A DNA stretch of 64,000 nt from JANSWY01 sp965243755 (GCA_965243755.1 CBDEVW010000001.1:62001-126000); one strand, 5' to 3'; shown: positions 53,657 through 63,312, counted from the stretch's first letter. Program-made: numbers and translations. Notes: generated from the letters alone by a model not told the origin.

Positions 53657-54241
53657 ATGGACAAAAGACCCGATCTCAACAAGAACATTACTGTCAAAGA
53701 CTTTCAGGATTTCTATTGGCTCAAATCGGAATTGGTAGATTTTTGCAGGTCCGAAGGATTGAGTACCACTGGAAGTAAAATTGAGATTGCTCAGAGAATT
53801 TCGCATTATTTGCAAACAGGCGAAAAACAAAAACCTCAGAAATCAAGACCAATAGCCACTTTTGATTGGAATACCGAAGCGCTAACGCTATCAACTGTCA
53901 TTACTGATAATTACAAAAGCTCAGAAAATGTCAGGGTGTTTTTCAAACAACACCTTGGTGAGAATTTTAAATTCAATGTTCCATTCATGGATTGGATGAA
54001 AGCTAATGTTGGCAAAACATTGGGAGATGCCATCAGTCAATATGCGGAGATTGTTACCCAAAGAAAATCAACTCCCCATAAAAAGATCGCACCACAATTT
54101 GAGTACAATACCTATTTAAGAGACTTCCTGAAAGACAATCCGGGTTCCAGTCGGTCGGTCGGGATTAAACTATGGAAGATCAAAAGGTCAATGCGTGGGG
54201 ATAACGTCTATTCGAGAAAGGACCTGGAGTTTCTTGATTGA
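53657..54241 (+). CDS. SAP-domain protein (DUF6434-like)
   Basis: 194 residues from the ATG at 53657. SAP-like helix-turn-helix at about 15-55 (LKSELVDFCRSEGLSTTGSKIEIAQRI), which binds DNA or RNA, then a DUF6434-like C-terminal region (LKDNPGSSRSVGIKLWKIKRSMRG). Cytoplasmic; role unknown. Placed between two hairpin repeats. Confidence 0.75.
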   Translation: MDKRPDLNKNITVKDFQDFYWLKSELVDFCRSEGLSTTGSKIEIAQRISHYLQTGEKQKPQKSRPIATFDWNTEALTLSTVITDNYKSSENVRVFFKQHLGENFKFNVPFMDWMKANVGKTLGDAISQYAEIVTQRKSTPHKKIAPQFEYNTYLRDFLKDNPGSSRSVGIKLWKIKRSMRGDNVYSRKDLEFLD

Positions 54242-54260
54242 TGTATACCGAATTATTATT

Positions 54261-54306
54261 GAGCGGGACGCTCTACACCTTGTGGTCTCAGCGAGACACT
54301 AAGACC
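54261..54306. repeat. Double-hairpin repeat, copy 2
   Basis: Same layout as 53546-53591 with GGTCTCAGCGAGACACTAAG. Differs at a few bases. Confidence 0.75.
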
Positions 54307-54346
54307 AGAAGCAGTAACGTAGGAATCTCACAGGGACAATAGTAAC

Positions 54347-54826
54347 ATGTCATCTCAGATAGTCGTTAAGACCAGTTTAAATGAATTTATCATGAAAAAC
54401 GAATTGCTACGACATATGGTAGCCACTATTAAGTACAGGTTTGACAAATCCATTGCAGGAAGTGGTAAGAATTTCGGTGAATTTAGCCTGGGCAATGGTA
54501 GCAGAAGCCCTAATGCCATCATTGCTCACATGAATGATGTCATATATTCTACCAGGTATTTCCTTGAAAACGAAGCATTTCCAACCGAAACTATTAAAGA
54601 AGAGGAACCTACAAAAGGATCATCCCGATTTATTGAGGAGCTTGATAAAATTCAGGAGATCTTGAAAAGCAAGTCTTTACCTATCAACTATGCCAAACGA
54701 CTTGTGCAAGGTCCATTGTCTGATGTGCTTACTCATATTGGGCAGATTGCGATGTTGCAGAGATTAAATAACAATCCCATACAAGCCGAAGACTTTTCCA
54801 GGAGCGATATTAAAACAAGTGATTAA
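54347..54826 (+). CDS. DinB-like (four-helix bundle) protein
   Basis: 159 residues, cytoplasmic. LRHMVATIKYRFDKSI, FGEFSLGNGSRSPNAIIAHMNDVIYSTRYFL and helix RLVQGPLSDVLTHIGQIAML fit a DinB/YfiT-like bundle; the spaced His residues (H22, HM near 75, THIG near 130) may bind metal. Function unknown, perhaps thiol transfer. Confidence 0.75.
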   Translation: MSSQIVVKTSLNEFIMKNELLRHMVATIKYRFDKSIAGSGKNFGEFSLGNGSRSPNAIIAHMNDVIYSTRYFLENEAFPTETIKEEEPTKGSSRFIEELDKIQEILKSKSLPINYAKRLVQGPLSDVLTHIGQIAMLQRLNNNPIQAEDFSRSDIKTSD

Positions 54827-54845
54827 ATTCAATGGAAAGTTCTTG

Positions 54846-55904
54846 TCACAACCACTTCCTTCGCTTAAAATACACCACCATCGAAAGTGCAATCAGCACC
54901 AACACCCCCCAGAATATGGGGTAAGCATATGGGTAATCCAGTTCCGGGAAATATTTGAAATTCATGCCATAAATTCCGGCCAGGAAAGTAAGCGGAATAA
55001 ATATTACGGAGTAAATCGTCAGCAGGCGAATGATCTCATTTAGCTTATTTGCTATGCCAGTATGATAAACATTCAACTGATCCGACAAAAGTTCACGATA
55101 CGTTTCAATTGCCTCGGCAGCATGGGTGATGTGATCCTGCAAGTCCTTTAGGAATGGCCTGTTCTTCTTATCAAAAAAATCAGATTTTTCCAGGTGCACA
55201 ATGAGCTCACGGACAGGCCTTATGGCTTTTCTCAGGTAGTTGATCTCTTTCTTGTAATAGTTAATTTGCTCGAGGACCTCCTTTTTGGGGTTATCCAGAA
55301 CCTGCTTATCAATTTCCTCTATTTTGTCACCGAATTTTTCAATGGCGTAGATGTAATTATCCACTATAGCATCAATCAGGGCATATGCCAGATAATCCGT
55401 TGACCTTTGTCGTATTCTACCGTTCTTCCTTCTGATTCGGCCTCTTACACTGTCAAGGATATCGCCCTGGATTTCCTGGAATGAGAACAGATAGTGCCTG
55501 CCGAGGACCAAACTGAATTGCTCCGATATGGTCACCTCGTTGCGCTCATCATACCTGATCATCCTCAGGACTATATAGATGTGTTCATCATAAACCTCAC
55601 ATTTCGGTCGCTGGGCAGTATCGAGAATATCTTCAAGCAACAGGGTGTCCAGGTTTAGCTTTATCCCGATATTTTCAATCAGGGACGACTCATGCAGCCC
55701 ATCGATATTGACCCAGTTTTTATGTTGTGGATCAATTCTTTGGAATATGTCGTCTACCTCATGGAGTTCTTCCTCTTCGTAATGTTCTTCCCCGTACTGA
55801 ATCAATTCAATCCGGGGTTTGTCCATTTTTTGCTTACCGATAAATATCAGTGAACCTGGTGCAGACCCTTTTTTAATTCCGTTTTCTGTGAAAAACCTAG
55901 GCAT
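54846..55904 (-). CDS. corA: CorA magnesium/cobalt transporter
   Basis: 352 residues. Long N-terminal cytoplasmic domain and helical stalk, then two TM helices with the signature YGMN at about 312-315. A conserved FKRRKW end. Mediates Mg2+/Co2+ uptake in the inner membrane. Lies 6 bases after the MscS-like gene on the - strand, so likely co-transcribed. Confidence 0.9.
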   Translation of the reverse strand: MPRFFTENGIKKGSAPGSLIFIGKQKMDKPRIELIQYGEEHYEEEELHEVDDIFQRIDPQHKNWVNIDGLHESSLIENIGIKLNLDTLLLEDILDTAQRPKCEVYDEHIYIVLRMIRYDERNEVTISEQFSLVLGRHYLFSFQEIQGDILDSVRGRIRRKNGRIRQRSTDYLAYALIDAIVDNYIYAIEKFGDKIEEIDKQVLDNPKKEVLEQINYYKKEINYLRKAIRPVRELIVHLEKSDFFDKKNRPFLKDLQDHITHAAEAIETYRELLSDQLNVYHTGIANKLNEIIRLLTIYSVIFIPLTFLAGIYGMNFKYFPELDYPYAYPIFWGVLVLIALSMVVYFKRRKWL

Positions 55905-55910
55905 ATCAAC

Positions 55911-56435
55911 TTAACCCTGCGACTGCCTGATTGGTTTTTGGATGGCGAGGTTATTGGGATAAGAATAAATCTCTTTTTCCGCAGTTTCAATTTTCATGTA
56001 AAACAAACTTATGTCTACAATCTTGCCTTCCACCGAGTTTTCCCCATCGATGATCTTAACTTTCTCGCCAATTTTGTGAGGAAAGAAGAAAAATAAAATC
56101 ACAGAAGCAGTCAGGTTGCTAAGGATGGACCAGCTGGCAAAAAGACCCACACCCACCACTGTGAATATAGAAGCAAAGTAGATCGACAAACCTTTAAGGG
56201 ACAACTCCCACACCATGCCAATGACCGTCGCAAAAACCAGGACTACTGCCACGCTGATGAGTTTTCTAATGTACAATTCCCTGGATTTATTGATCAGGTA
56301 TTTTTGAGCATGGCGTTTTACCAATCGCATTACCAAAGACCTTGTGATCAAAAATGCAACGATCAATACCAATGTGACCAGGTATTGGATCATGTTGTTT
56401 TCCAAATGCTTCAATGTGTTTTCCCAGTACTCCAT
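55911..56435 (-). CDS. Small mechanosensitive channel (MscS type)
   Basis: 174 residues: three TM helices (about 18-33, 55-75, 85-115) and a short MscS beta domain with GEKVKIIDGENSVEGKIVDISLF. Lacks the larger C-terminal vestibule. Probably a turgor-release channel; first gene of an operon with CorA. Confidence 0.8.
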   Translation of the reverse strand: MEYWENTLKHLENNMIQYLVTLVLIVAFLITRSLVMRLVKRHAQKYLINKSRELYIRKLISVAVVLVFATVIGMVWELSLKGLSIYFASIFTVVGVGLFASWSILSNLTASVILFFFFPHKIGEKVKIIDGENSVEGKIVDISLFYMKIETAEKEIYSYPNNLAIQKPIRQSQG

Positions 56436-56571
56436 TTCAATATTTATTTAAAGCCGATTCTTACCGCAATATAGATTAACATTCCTGTCAATTATGCCTC
56501 AAATTTATTAAATTAATCATGTGGTCGGTGTTGGAAGCTATAAATCTGGTTAGGACAAATACAATTGGAAC

Positions 56572-59500
56572 ATGACACGCTTGACAAGTTGCTTATTCAT
56601 TTTGATTTTCCTAATAAATACGACCACCCCTGCACAGGAAAATTTCAAAATCTACAAACTCAATACCTCTGACCGTCTGCTCAACAAAAAAATCCATGCC
56701 ATCCATCAGGACAAAACAGGTTTTATATGGTTTGGAACTTTCGCCGGGTTACAGCGGTATGACGGGACAAATTTTATCAACTTTCGTCATGATCCTTTCA
56801 ACAAGCAATCGCTCAGTTCGGATTTGATCCGGTGCATGGAAGAAGATCAGGATGGTAAACTGTGGGTAGGTACGGAAAGCGGTATTTCAATAATCAATGG
56901 CAAGCAAATCATCAGGAACTACACGCTGGCCTCAACAAATGGAAAATTCAATCCTGGAAATGGCATAGAAGACATCATTGAAACTGATTCCGGTATGATC
57001 GTGGGTACCTGGGGACAGGGTATGTATATTTTTAAGGACAGTACTATCCAACAGCTCTCCACTACAAATGGACTGTCCAGCAACATCATTGTAGACTTGC
57101 TTTGGGATCAAAAAAGAGAAGTGTTATGGATAGGAACCTGGGATGGAGGACTATGCATGATGAAAAATGGGGCCATTTCCTGCGAAGAGTCTATCACCAG
57201 CGGATTTCCTTCCAATAGTGCCCGGAGTTTGGAAATTGATCATAATGGAGCCCTTATTGTAGGCACGTGGGGCCAGGGTGTATACCGGCTCAATGGTGAT
57301 CAATTCTCAAAAATAAACCTGACCGATAATGCAGATGATCCTGCAAATAAGGTTCTCGCATTGAAGGCAGATCATGAGAGAAAGGAGCTTTGGATAGGAA
57401 CTTTTGGCGGTGGTTTATATCTGCTCGATGATGAGGGTATTCACCAATACATTCATCAGGAGAATAATCCGAATTCCATCTCTTCTAATTTCATTGAGTC
57501 AATTCAAATTGATCGCGATCATAATATATGGCTGGGCACTTTCAATGGTGGTGCATGTAAACTGGAAAGGTCTCAGTTGGTCAGGACATATTACCATAGC
57601 GGCATTCAGGATTCTAAAAACAGCCTTGCAAGAGGATTGGTAAAGTTGCCTGGCAACCAGACTGGTATGCCCAATCATGATAATTTGATAGTTCCCATTT
57701 CCAGGGACGCAACCGAACAAATTAGCGACATCTATCAATCTGATTACCTGCACTCAACCAGTTATTGCCACATATTGGCAAGCAATGGTGATGTTTGGAT
57801 AGGTGGTGAACTGTCGAAACTAAAACTACTTCGAAATGGAAAAGTGATTGATTACCGACCAAAATTTGAAGAGAAGTTTCAAAAACAGTACATCAATAAA
57901 ATCATCGAATCACAATCAGGAGACATTTGGATTGCCACTTCAATGGCTGGCGGGTTGCATAAAATCAGTGATGACCAAATCACATCATATTCAAAATCTG
58001 ATGATCCAGCGTCCATTCCTTCAGAAGACATCATTAACATTTATGAATCCGACGATGGCCTTTTGTGGCTTTGCACCTGGCATGATGGGCTGATTAGCTT
58101 TGATGGCACCAATTTCACGCAATACCTGCATGATCCGAATATAACAGGTAGCATTAGCAGCAACAAGGTTTTTTGCGTGCATGAAAGCAGTGAGCAAGTC
58201 CTTTGGGTTGGTACCGCTCAGGGACTTAATCGGTTTGATACAAAACAGGGGACTTTTAAGACATATTCTACTCAGGAAGGTCTCCCGTCGAACATGGTGG
58301 CCGCAATTACTTCCGATAAGAATGGTTCATTATTTCTAGCTACTCCCAAAGGCATTTCACGATTTGACATGAAAGATGAGTCAATTAGCAACTACTATGA
58401 CAAGGCAGAGATTTCTACAGACATGACCAATCAATTTGGTGCAACTCCAGATGGCTCCAGGGTTTTGATTACCCTTGATGGGTACCTTCAGTTCCATCCG
58501 ACGCAACTGAATGCGGTGAAACCAGAACCACAAATAGTAGTGACCGCCATCCAGGTAGATCATACCACTACCAACAAGCGCATCAACGAAACAAGAGCGG
58601 AGGACGTGCAATCTATAAGTGTAAAAAGCAACCTGTTTAAAAACCTGTCCTTTGAGTTCAGCTCCCTCAACATGGATTTTGAATACCAAAGTGAATATGC
58701 GTACCTGCTGGAAGGTTATCATGATGACTGGAACTACATCGACAACAAGCATTTCATCAATTTCACCAACCTTAACCCTGGTGAATATCAGTTTAAGGTG
58801 AAGTCCTCGCTGGACGGCATCTATTGGAGTAAACCTGCAGTCATCACCATAGAAGTGCTGCCAGCCTGGTGGCAAATATGGTGGGTTAGAATGCTGTTTA
58901 TCATCGTTTTTATTGCTGCTATCTACGGGGTGATTATCTGGCGAAACAGATTCCTGGAAATCAAGAAAAGGCAACTGGTAAAGCTAGTCAATAAAAAGAC
59001 ACAAGCCATGAAAGAGCAAAATCGCATCCTGAGAGAACAAAGCAAACTCTTGCAACAGCAAAGCCAGGAAATGGAGCAGTTTGCCTATGTGGCCAGTCAT
59101 GATTTGCAAGCGCCATTACATACAGTAAAGGGTTGGGTAGAACTTTTAAAAGACAGCCTCAACGGTAACCTCAATGAAAACAGTCAGATGTTTATCAACT
59201 CCATTTCCAGCGCCACACAACGCATGAGCTACCTGATCAAAGGCCTGCTTGAACACTCTAAAATTGGTAAAGATGTGTGTTTCGAAGAAGTGGACTGCAA
59301 TGAATTAGTGCAAGGTTTGCTGCAGGATCTGTCCAGAAATATTGAAGAAACACATTGCAAAATCAATGTTGATAAGCTGCCGGTAGTTCACGCTCACCGA
59401 TCGGAATTGACCCTGTTATTTCAAAACCTGCTCACCAATGCCATGAAATTCCGGAATGTGGAGTCAACTCCGCAAATCAAAATAACCTGTCTTGAGAGAC

Positions 59501-59784
59501 ATATTGACGATGAAGATTACTGGGAATTTGCAGTAGCAGATAATGGGATTGGGATCAAACAAAAATACAAGGAACAGATTTTTGGCATCTTTGAAAGACT
59601 CCACAACAGTCAGCAATATCAGGGAACAGGGATCGGGCTGGCACATTGTAAGAAAGTAGTCGAACTGCATGGTGGCTCCATCTGGGTAGAATCAGAATAT
59701 GGTAATGGCAGTACCTTTTACTTTACCATTAGAAAAAACCTTAAACCATCGCCAAACCAATTAGAAAAAAAACAGGTGTCATAA
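56572..59784 (+). CDS. Two-component propeller sensor histidine kinase
   Basis: 1070 residues: signal peptide 1-22, two seven-bladed propeller regions (about 35-640) with repeated (I/L)W(F/I/V)GT(W/F/A).GG motifs, Y_Y_Y domain (about 690-762), TM helix (about 772-790), coiled coil, HisKA with FAYVASHD at about 842, and HATPase (NLLTNAMKF, ADNGIGI, GTGIGLAHC). No receiver or AraC domain, so not a full HTCS; a separate response regulator is needed. Probably senses a glycan- or peptide-like ligand. Confidence 0.9.
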   Translation: MTRLTSCLFILIFLINTTTPAQENFKIYKLNTSDRLLNKKIHAIHQDKTGFIWFGTFAGLQRYDGTNFINFRHDPFNKQSLSSDLIRCMEEDQDGKLWVGTESGISIINGKQIIRNYTLASTNGKFNPGNGIEDIIETDSGMIVGTWGQGMYIFKDSTIQQLSTTNGLSSNIIVDLLWDQKREVLWIGTWDGGLCMMKNGAISCEESITSGFPSNSARSLEIDHNGALIVGTWGQGVYRLNGDQFSKINLTDNADDPANKVLALKADHERKELWIGTFGGGLYLLDDEGIHQYIHQENNPNSISSNFIESIQIDRDHNIWLGTFNGGACKLERSQLVRTYYHSGIQDSKNSLARGLVKLPGNQTGMPNHDNLIVPISRDATEQISDIYQSDYLHSTSYCHILASNGDVWIGGELSKLKLLRNGKVIDYRPKFEEKFQKQYINKIIESQSGDIWIATSMAGGLHKISDDQITSYSKSDDPASIPSEDIINIYESDDGLLWLCTWHDGLISFDGTNFTQYLHDPNITGSISSNKVFCVHESSEQVLWVGTAQGLNRFDTKQGTFKTYSTQEGLPSNMVAAITSDKNGSLFLATPKGISRFDMKDESISNYYDKAEISTDMTNQFGATPDGSRVLITLDGYLQFHPTQLNAVKPEPQIVVTAIQVDHTTTNKRINETRAEDVQSISVKSNLFKNLSFEFSSLNMDFEYQSEYAYLLEGYHDDWNYIDNKHFINFTNLNPGEYQFKVKSSLDGIYWSKPAVITIEVLPAWWQIWWVRMLFIIVFIAAIYGVIIWRNRFLEIKKRQLVKLVNKKTQAMKEQNRILREQSKLLQQQSQEMEQFAYVASHDLQAPLHTVKGWVELLKDSLNGNLNENSQMFINSISSATQRMSYLIKGLLEHSKIGKDVCFEEVDCNELVQGLLQDLSRNIEETHCKINVDKLPVVHAHRSELTLLFQNLLTNAMKFRNVESTPQIKITCLERHIDDEDYWEFAVADNGIGIKQKYKEQIFGIFERLHNSQQYQGTGIGLAHCKKVVELHGGSIWVESEYGNGSTFYFTIRKNLKPSPNQLEKKQVS

Positions 59785-59811
59785 GGCTGGCAAATCTCTT
59801 TTTTTATTTCG

Positions 59812-59819
59812 TAGATTTG
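59812..59819 (+). promoter_or_regulatory. Putative -7 box TAGATTTG
   Basis: Fits TAnnTTTG, 33 bases before the RimB-like ATG at 59852; would drive the three-gene operon. -33 TTG not clear. Confidence 0.4.
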
Positions 59820-59851
59820 GACCGGTCAAATTTCCTCTATTGGAGTTTTAC

Positions 59852-60286
59852 ATGGATATTATTGGACGATTAGACAAGATCGATATTCCTGAACTTAACC
59901 TGATGGATATCGATGCTAAAATTGATACGGGAGCTTACGGGAGTGCACTGCATTGCCATCACATTGAAGTGGTCAACAAAGATGGTAAAGAAGTGCTGGC
60001 ATTTGAGGTGCTTGACCCAACCCACCCCGAGTATGAAGGCAGGTTATTTTATGCAGAAAAATTTGTTGAGAAAACTGTAAAAAACTCTGGCGGCATAGCC
60101 GAAGATCGATTCGCCATCACCACTGATATCATCATCTTCAACCAAACAATTGAAGTGGAGTTCTCTTTGACAGACCGTCAGAACATGAATTATCCCGTAT
60201 TGCTTGGAAGGAAATTTCTATCCAAAAGATTTATCGTTGACGTCAACAGAAAAAACCTTTCATATAAACAAAAAAAAGCCAAATGA
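59852..60286 (+). CDS. RimB-like retropepsin-type zinc protease
   Basis: 144 residues from the ATG at 59852. Single DTGA motif (residues 25-28), the ATP-dependent zinc protease/RimB-like family (PF05618 type). In Proteobacteria this family trims glutamates added by RimK. The last four bases overlap rimK (ATGA), and an aspartoacylase-like gene follows. Confidence 0.85.
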   Translation: MDIIGRLDKIDIPELNLMDIDAKIDTGAYGSALHCHHIEVVNKDGKEVLAFEVLDPTHPEYEGRLFYAEKFVEKTVKNSGGIAEDRFAITTDIIIFNQTIEVEFSLTDRQNMNYPVLLGRKFLSKRFIVDVNRKNLSYKQKKAK

Positions 60287-61182
60287 AAATTGCCGTACTA
60301 TCGCGAAACCCTGAATTATATTCAACTCGCAGATTAGTAGAAGCCATCGAACAAAGAAACCACGAAGCACAGGTAATCGACCATCTGAAATGTGACCTGG
60401 TAATGGATGATAAAGGACCAAGTGTCATCTACAAAGGAGAATCATTGAATGACCTGCACGCGATCATTCCCAGAATAGGTGCTTCTGTTACTTTTTATGG
60501 AACAGCTGTCGTAAGACAGTTTGAAATGATGAAGGTATTCAGTGCCGTAGATTCACTGGCAATCAACCGCTCGAGAGACAAACTCAGAAGCCTTCAGATC
60601 TTATCGAAAAGTGGTGTGAAATTACCCAGAACTGCTTTTACCAACTACAGAAAAGATGAAAACCAGGTATTGAAACACATTGGGGAAGCGCCGGTGGTCA
60701 TCAAGTTGCTGGAAGGTACGCAAGGGCTGGGTGTAGTATTGGCAGAGACCAATAAAGCCGCCAAATCAGTGGTGGAAGCATTCGAAAGTTTAAAAACCCG
60801 GGTAATTCTACAGGAATTCATCGAAGAAGCCGGAGGAGCCGATATTCGTGCCTTTGTTGTAGATGGTGAAGTAGTTGGAGCCATGAAAAGACAGGGAAAA
60901 GAGGGAGAGTTTCGATCAAATCTGCACCGGGGTGGAGAAGCCACCGTCATCAAACTAAGTCGTGCCGAAAAAGCTACTGCTTTGAAAGCCGCGAAAAGCA
61001 TGGGACTGGCCGTGGCAGGCGTAGACATGCTGCCAAGTAAAAGAGGGCCTTTAGTGCTGGAAGTTAATTCTTCCCCAGGGTTGGAAGGGATAGAAAAAGC
61101 CACAGGAATTGATGTTGCATCAAAAATTGTTGAGTACATTGAGCGGTCGGCACCAAAGAGGAGACGAGGATCTAAGGGATAA
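60283..61182 (+). CDS. rimK: RimK-type glutamate ligase
   Basis: 299 residues: N-terminal RimK domain (IIPRIGASVTFYGTAVVRQFE), ATP-grasp with VIKLLEGTQGLGVVLAE, RAFVVDGEVVGAMKRQGKEGEFRSNLHRGG and VDMLPSKRGPLVLEVNSSPGLEGIE. Adds glutamate residues to ribosomal protein S6 or a related target. Coupled to the RimB-like gene by ATGA. Confidence 0.9.
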   Translation: MKIAVLSRNPELYSTRRLVEAIEQRNHEAQVIDHLKCDLVMDDKGPSVIYKGESLNDLHAIIPRIGASVTFYGTAVVRQFEMMKVFSAVDSLAINRSRDKLRSLQILSKSGVKLPRTAFTNYRKDENQVLKHIGEAPVVIKLLEGTQGLGVVLAETNKAAKSVVEAFESLKTRVILQEFIEEAGGADIRAFVVDGEVVGAMKRQGKEGEFRSNLHRGGEATVIKLSRAEKATALKAAKSMGLAVAGVDMLPSKRGPLVLEVNSSPGLEGIEKATGIDVASKIVEYIERSAPKRRRGSKG

Positions 61183-61184
61183 AT

Positions 61185-62123
61185 ATGATTATAAATGACG
61201 TTGAAATAGCACCGGGAAATACGGAAAAGATCGAGGTTAACATTGCCAAACTACCCTCTCACTCTCCGATCGATATCTCTATTACAGTAAGCAGAGCCAA
61301 AGAAGACGGGCCAACACTACTATTGTCCGGCGGCCTCCATGGTGATGAAATCAACGGCATAGAAATAGTAAGACGAATCATAGACCAGGGACTCAACGTA
61401 CCGGAACGTGGTACCGTGATTTGCATTCCTATTATCAATATCTACGGATTTATTCATTTCTCCCGGTATGTCCCAGATGGAAAAGATGTGAACCGATCTT
61501 TCCCGGGTAGTAATACCGGATCATTGGCTTCTCGTGTGGCGCATTACCTGATGAAGAACATCATCCCCAAGATCGATTATGGACTTGACTTCCATACTGG
61601 CGGAGCTGACAGAACCAATTACCCGCAACTGAGAGGAGTGATGACAGATCCGGTCAACCGCAAACTGGCCAAAGCTTTTCATGCACCATTTACACTGCAT
61701 TCGGCATATCGGCCCAAGTCACTAAGAAAGTCTGCTGCCAGGTATGGTAAAAAGATCCTGGTTTATGAAGGTGGCGAATCAGCGAGGTTCGATGAGTTTT
61801 CCATCCAGAAAGGCATAGAAGGCACCATCAGGGTCATGAAGCATCTCGATATGATTTCGAGAGAACTACCTCCTCCTTCTCATGCCAATATCATGATCAA
61901 AAAATCATCCTGGGTTCGGGCCAAAACTTCGGGGTTGTTTCAAACCAATGTTGTTTATGGAGAAAAGGTAAAAAAGAACAGCATCCTTGGGTATATCACC
62001 GATCCATTTGGTGATTTCACTATTCCGGTAAAATCCCCGGCTTTTGGTTATGTCATTGGGCTAAATAACAATCCGATCCTCCACCAGGGAGATGCCATCT
62101 TACACATTGGCATTCCGGAATAA
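61185..62123 (+). CDS. Succinylglutamate desuccinylase/aspartoacylase family
   Basis: 312 residues. Zinc-peptidase-like motifs: GGLHGDEINGIEI (H and E ligands), DFHTGGADRTNY (third His) and the catalytic Glu in LVYEGGESARFDE; C-terminal beta domain. Follows rimK by two bases, a conserved trio in many bacteria. It may cleave amides in the same modification pathway. Confidence 0.85.
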   Translation: MIINDVEIAPGNTEKIEVNIAKLPSHSPIDISITVSRAKEDGPTLLLSGGLHGDEINGIEIVRRIIDQGLNVPERGTVICIPIINIYGFIHFSRYVPDGKDVNRSFPGSNTGSLASRVAHYLMKNIIPKIDYGLDFHTGGADRTNYPQLRGVMTDPVNRKLAKAFHAPFTLHSAYRPKSLRKSAARYGKKILVYEGGESARFDEFSIQKGIEGTIRVMKHLDMISRELPPPSHANIMIKKSSWVRAKTSGLFQTNVVYGEKVKKNSILGYITDPFGDFTIPVKSPAFGYVIGLNNNPILHQGDAILHIGIPE

Positions 62124-62320
62124 TTGCAGCTATTATCAATACAGAAAGCCTCCGATTGGAGGCTGTCTCAAGGTAATAAAAACTCAATAAATCAAAACTC
62201 AACTCACTATGACTGATAAATGTTGCTTATTTGATCTTGAGACGTTGGAGTTTACCTGTGGTCACATGGGTGTGTTTAAAGAAATTGAGGATATCTAAGG
62301 ATTGATAGGATGCTGGAAAT
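62124..62320. other. Intergenic; hairpin and one tiny frame
   Basis: AGCCTCC..GGAGGCT (62150-62167) may end the rimK operon, but no T-run follows. A 29-codon frame at 62209-62298 (starting MTDKCC) is too weak to call. Confidence 0.35.
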
Positions 62321-62400
62321 GATAAGATGCGTTGATGGTTTTCAGGCATTACAAATGCCTGTGAAGGTTTCGATCGCAAGGCAATTGCGACCGAGCGCCA
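62321..62400. repeat. REP-like element 1
   Basis: AGGCATT..AATGCCT stem, then ATCGCAAGGCAATTGCGACCGAGCG. Copies at 62738 and 63071. Confidence 0.75.
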
Positions 62401-62461
62401 TTAATTTAATCTCTGGAAGCTTTATTGGCCTCATCATGGCTTATTTTACAAAAAGATTACA

Positions 62462-62710
62462 ATGACAAATAATCCGAAAAATGACCGTGAAAAAAAGAAG
62501 GATCTGAACTGGAATAATGAAGCCGACGGGCAGCTACACACTTCTGAATGGTTTGGAGCAATTCTTCGCTACTTATGGCACCTTAGAAGAAGGAAGTTTG
62601 ATAGTTTTTACAATCCTAAGGAGTTAAAAAAGAACATCCTCATTGGCTGGCTGTTCAAAGTGATCGTTGTGATTCTTGTAATTTGGCTGGCCTTTGTCAT
62701 TGCTGATTAA
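62462..62710 (+). CDS. Small single-TM protein
   Basis: 82 residues: Asn/Lys/Asp-rich start, amphipathic basic segment (ILRYLWHLRRRKF), one C-terminal TM helix (IGWLFKVIVVILVIWLAFVI). Lies between two REP-like copies. No family recognised. Confidence 0.65.
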   Translation: MTNNPKNDREKKKDLNWNNEADGQLHTSEWFGAILRYLWHLRRRKFDSFYNPKELKKNILIGWLFKVIVVILVIWLAFVIAD

Positions 62711-62737
62711 TCACAAAAATTGCGCTTCACTCGATAT

Positions 62738-62814
62738 GATAAGAGCGTTGATGGCTGTCAGTCATTACAAATGCCTGTGAAGGTTTCAATCGCAATGCAA
62801 TTGCGACCGAGCGT
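62738..62814. repeat. REP-like element 2
   Basis: Same layout as 62321-62400: CATTACAAATGCCTGTGAAGG and TCGCAATGCAATTGCGACCG. Confidence 0.75.
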
Positions 62815-62859
62815 TAAAATTGCACTTTTCTAATCCGGCCCGCATTCAGGCTACATTTA

Positions 62860-62925
62860 GCTAAAAACCCGCTGTGATTTTTAGCAAAGTCCGCGCGGGT
62901 TTTAATCAAAATCCGCGCGGACTTT
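62860..62925. repeat. Two adjacent perfect hairpins
   Basis: GCTAAAAA/TTTTTAGC (62860-62885) and a 13-bp stem, AAAGTCCGCGCGG/CCGCGCGGACTTT (62886-62898 and 62913-62925). Confidence 0.8.
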
Positions 62926-62957
62926 GGATGAAAGACGCGCCTGTTCTGTTTTCATGA

Positions 62958-62996
62958 TAAAAAAGCCCCAATACTGCCAAATGGGGCACCTTTTTA
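62958..62996. terminator. Bidirectional intrinsic terminator
   Basis: AAAAAAGCCCC..GGGGCACCTTTTT: a GC stem with A-run left and T-run right. Could terminate transcription from both sides. Confidence 0.6.
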
Positions 62997-63070
62997 GATT
63001 CCACTTTGGAGACATGTTCAATTACGGAAAATTGCACAATTCTAATATTGTCTTCATCAAATGATAATTG

Positions 63071-63136
63071 AGGTACAGGCATTTCAAATGTCATGGAATA
63101 TTTTGATCGCAATGCAATTGCGACCAAGCAATTAAT
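63071..63136. repeat. REP-like element 3 (diverged)
   Basis: AGGCATTTCAAATGTCATGG then GATCGCAATGCAATTGCGACC. Confidence 0.65.
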
Positions 63137-63139
63137 TGA

Positions 63140-63305
63140 ACCTCTCAATTCTAAATTTATTCTAGATCCAAGATTATCCAATATTCTAAATTCAAGATTA
63201 TTCTAAATCCAAGATTCTAAATCCAAGATACTCTAGATCCAAGATTCTAAATTCTAGATCCAAGATTATTCTAAATTCAAGATTCTAAATTCAAGATTCT
63301 AAATC
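63140..63305. repeat. Short tandem repeats (ATTCTAAATCCAAG units)
   Basis: About ten imperfect 12-18 bp units of the type ATTCTAAAT(C/T)CAAG, with some CTAGATCC variants. Directly after the stop of the CBS/CorC gene. Confidence 0.8.
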
Positions 63306-63312
63306 CATTTTC

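Noticed and set aside
56572..59784. Full hybrid two-component system
   Set aside because: The protein ends after the HATPase domain; no receiver or AraC domain.
62906..63181. 91-codon - strand frame
   Set aside because: Crosses the terminator and REP-like repeats; composition not protein-like.
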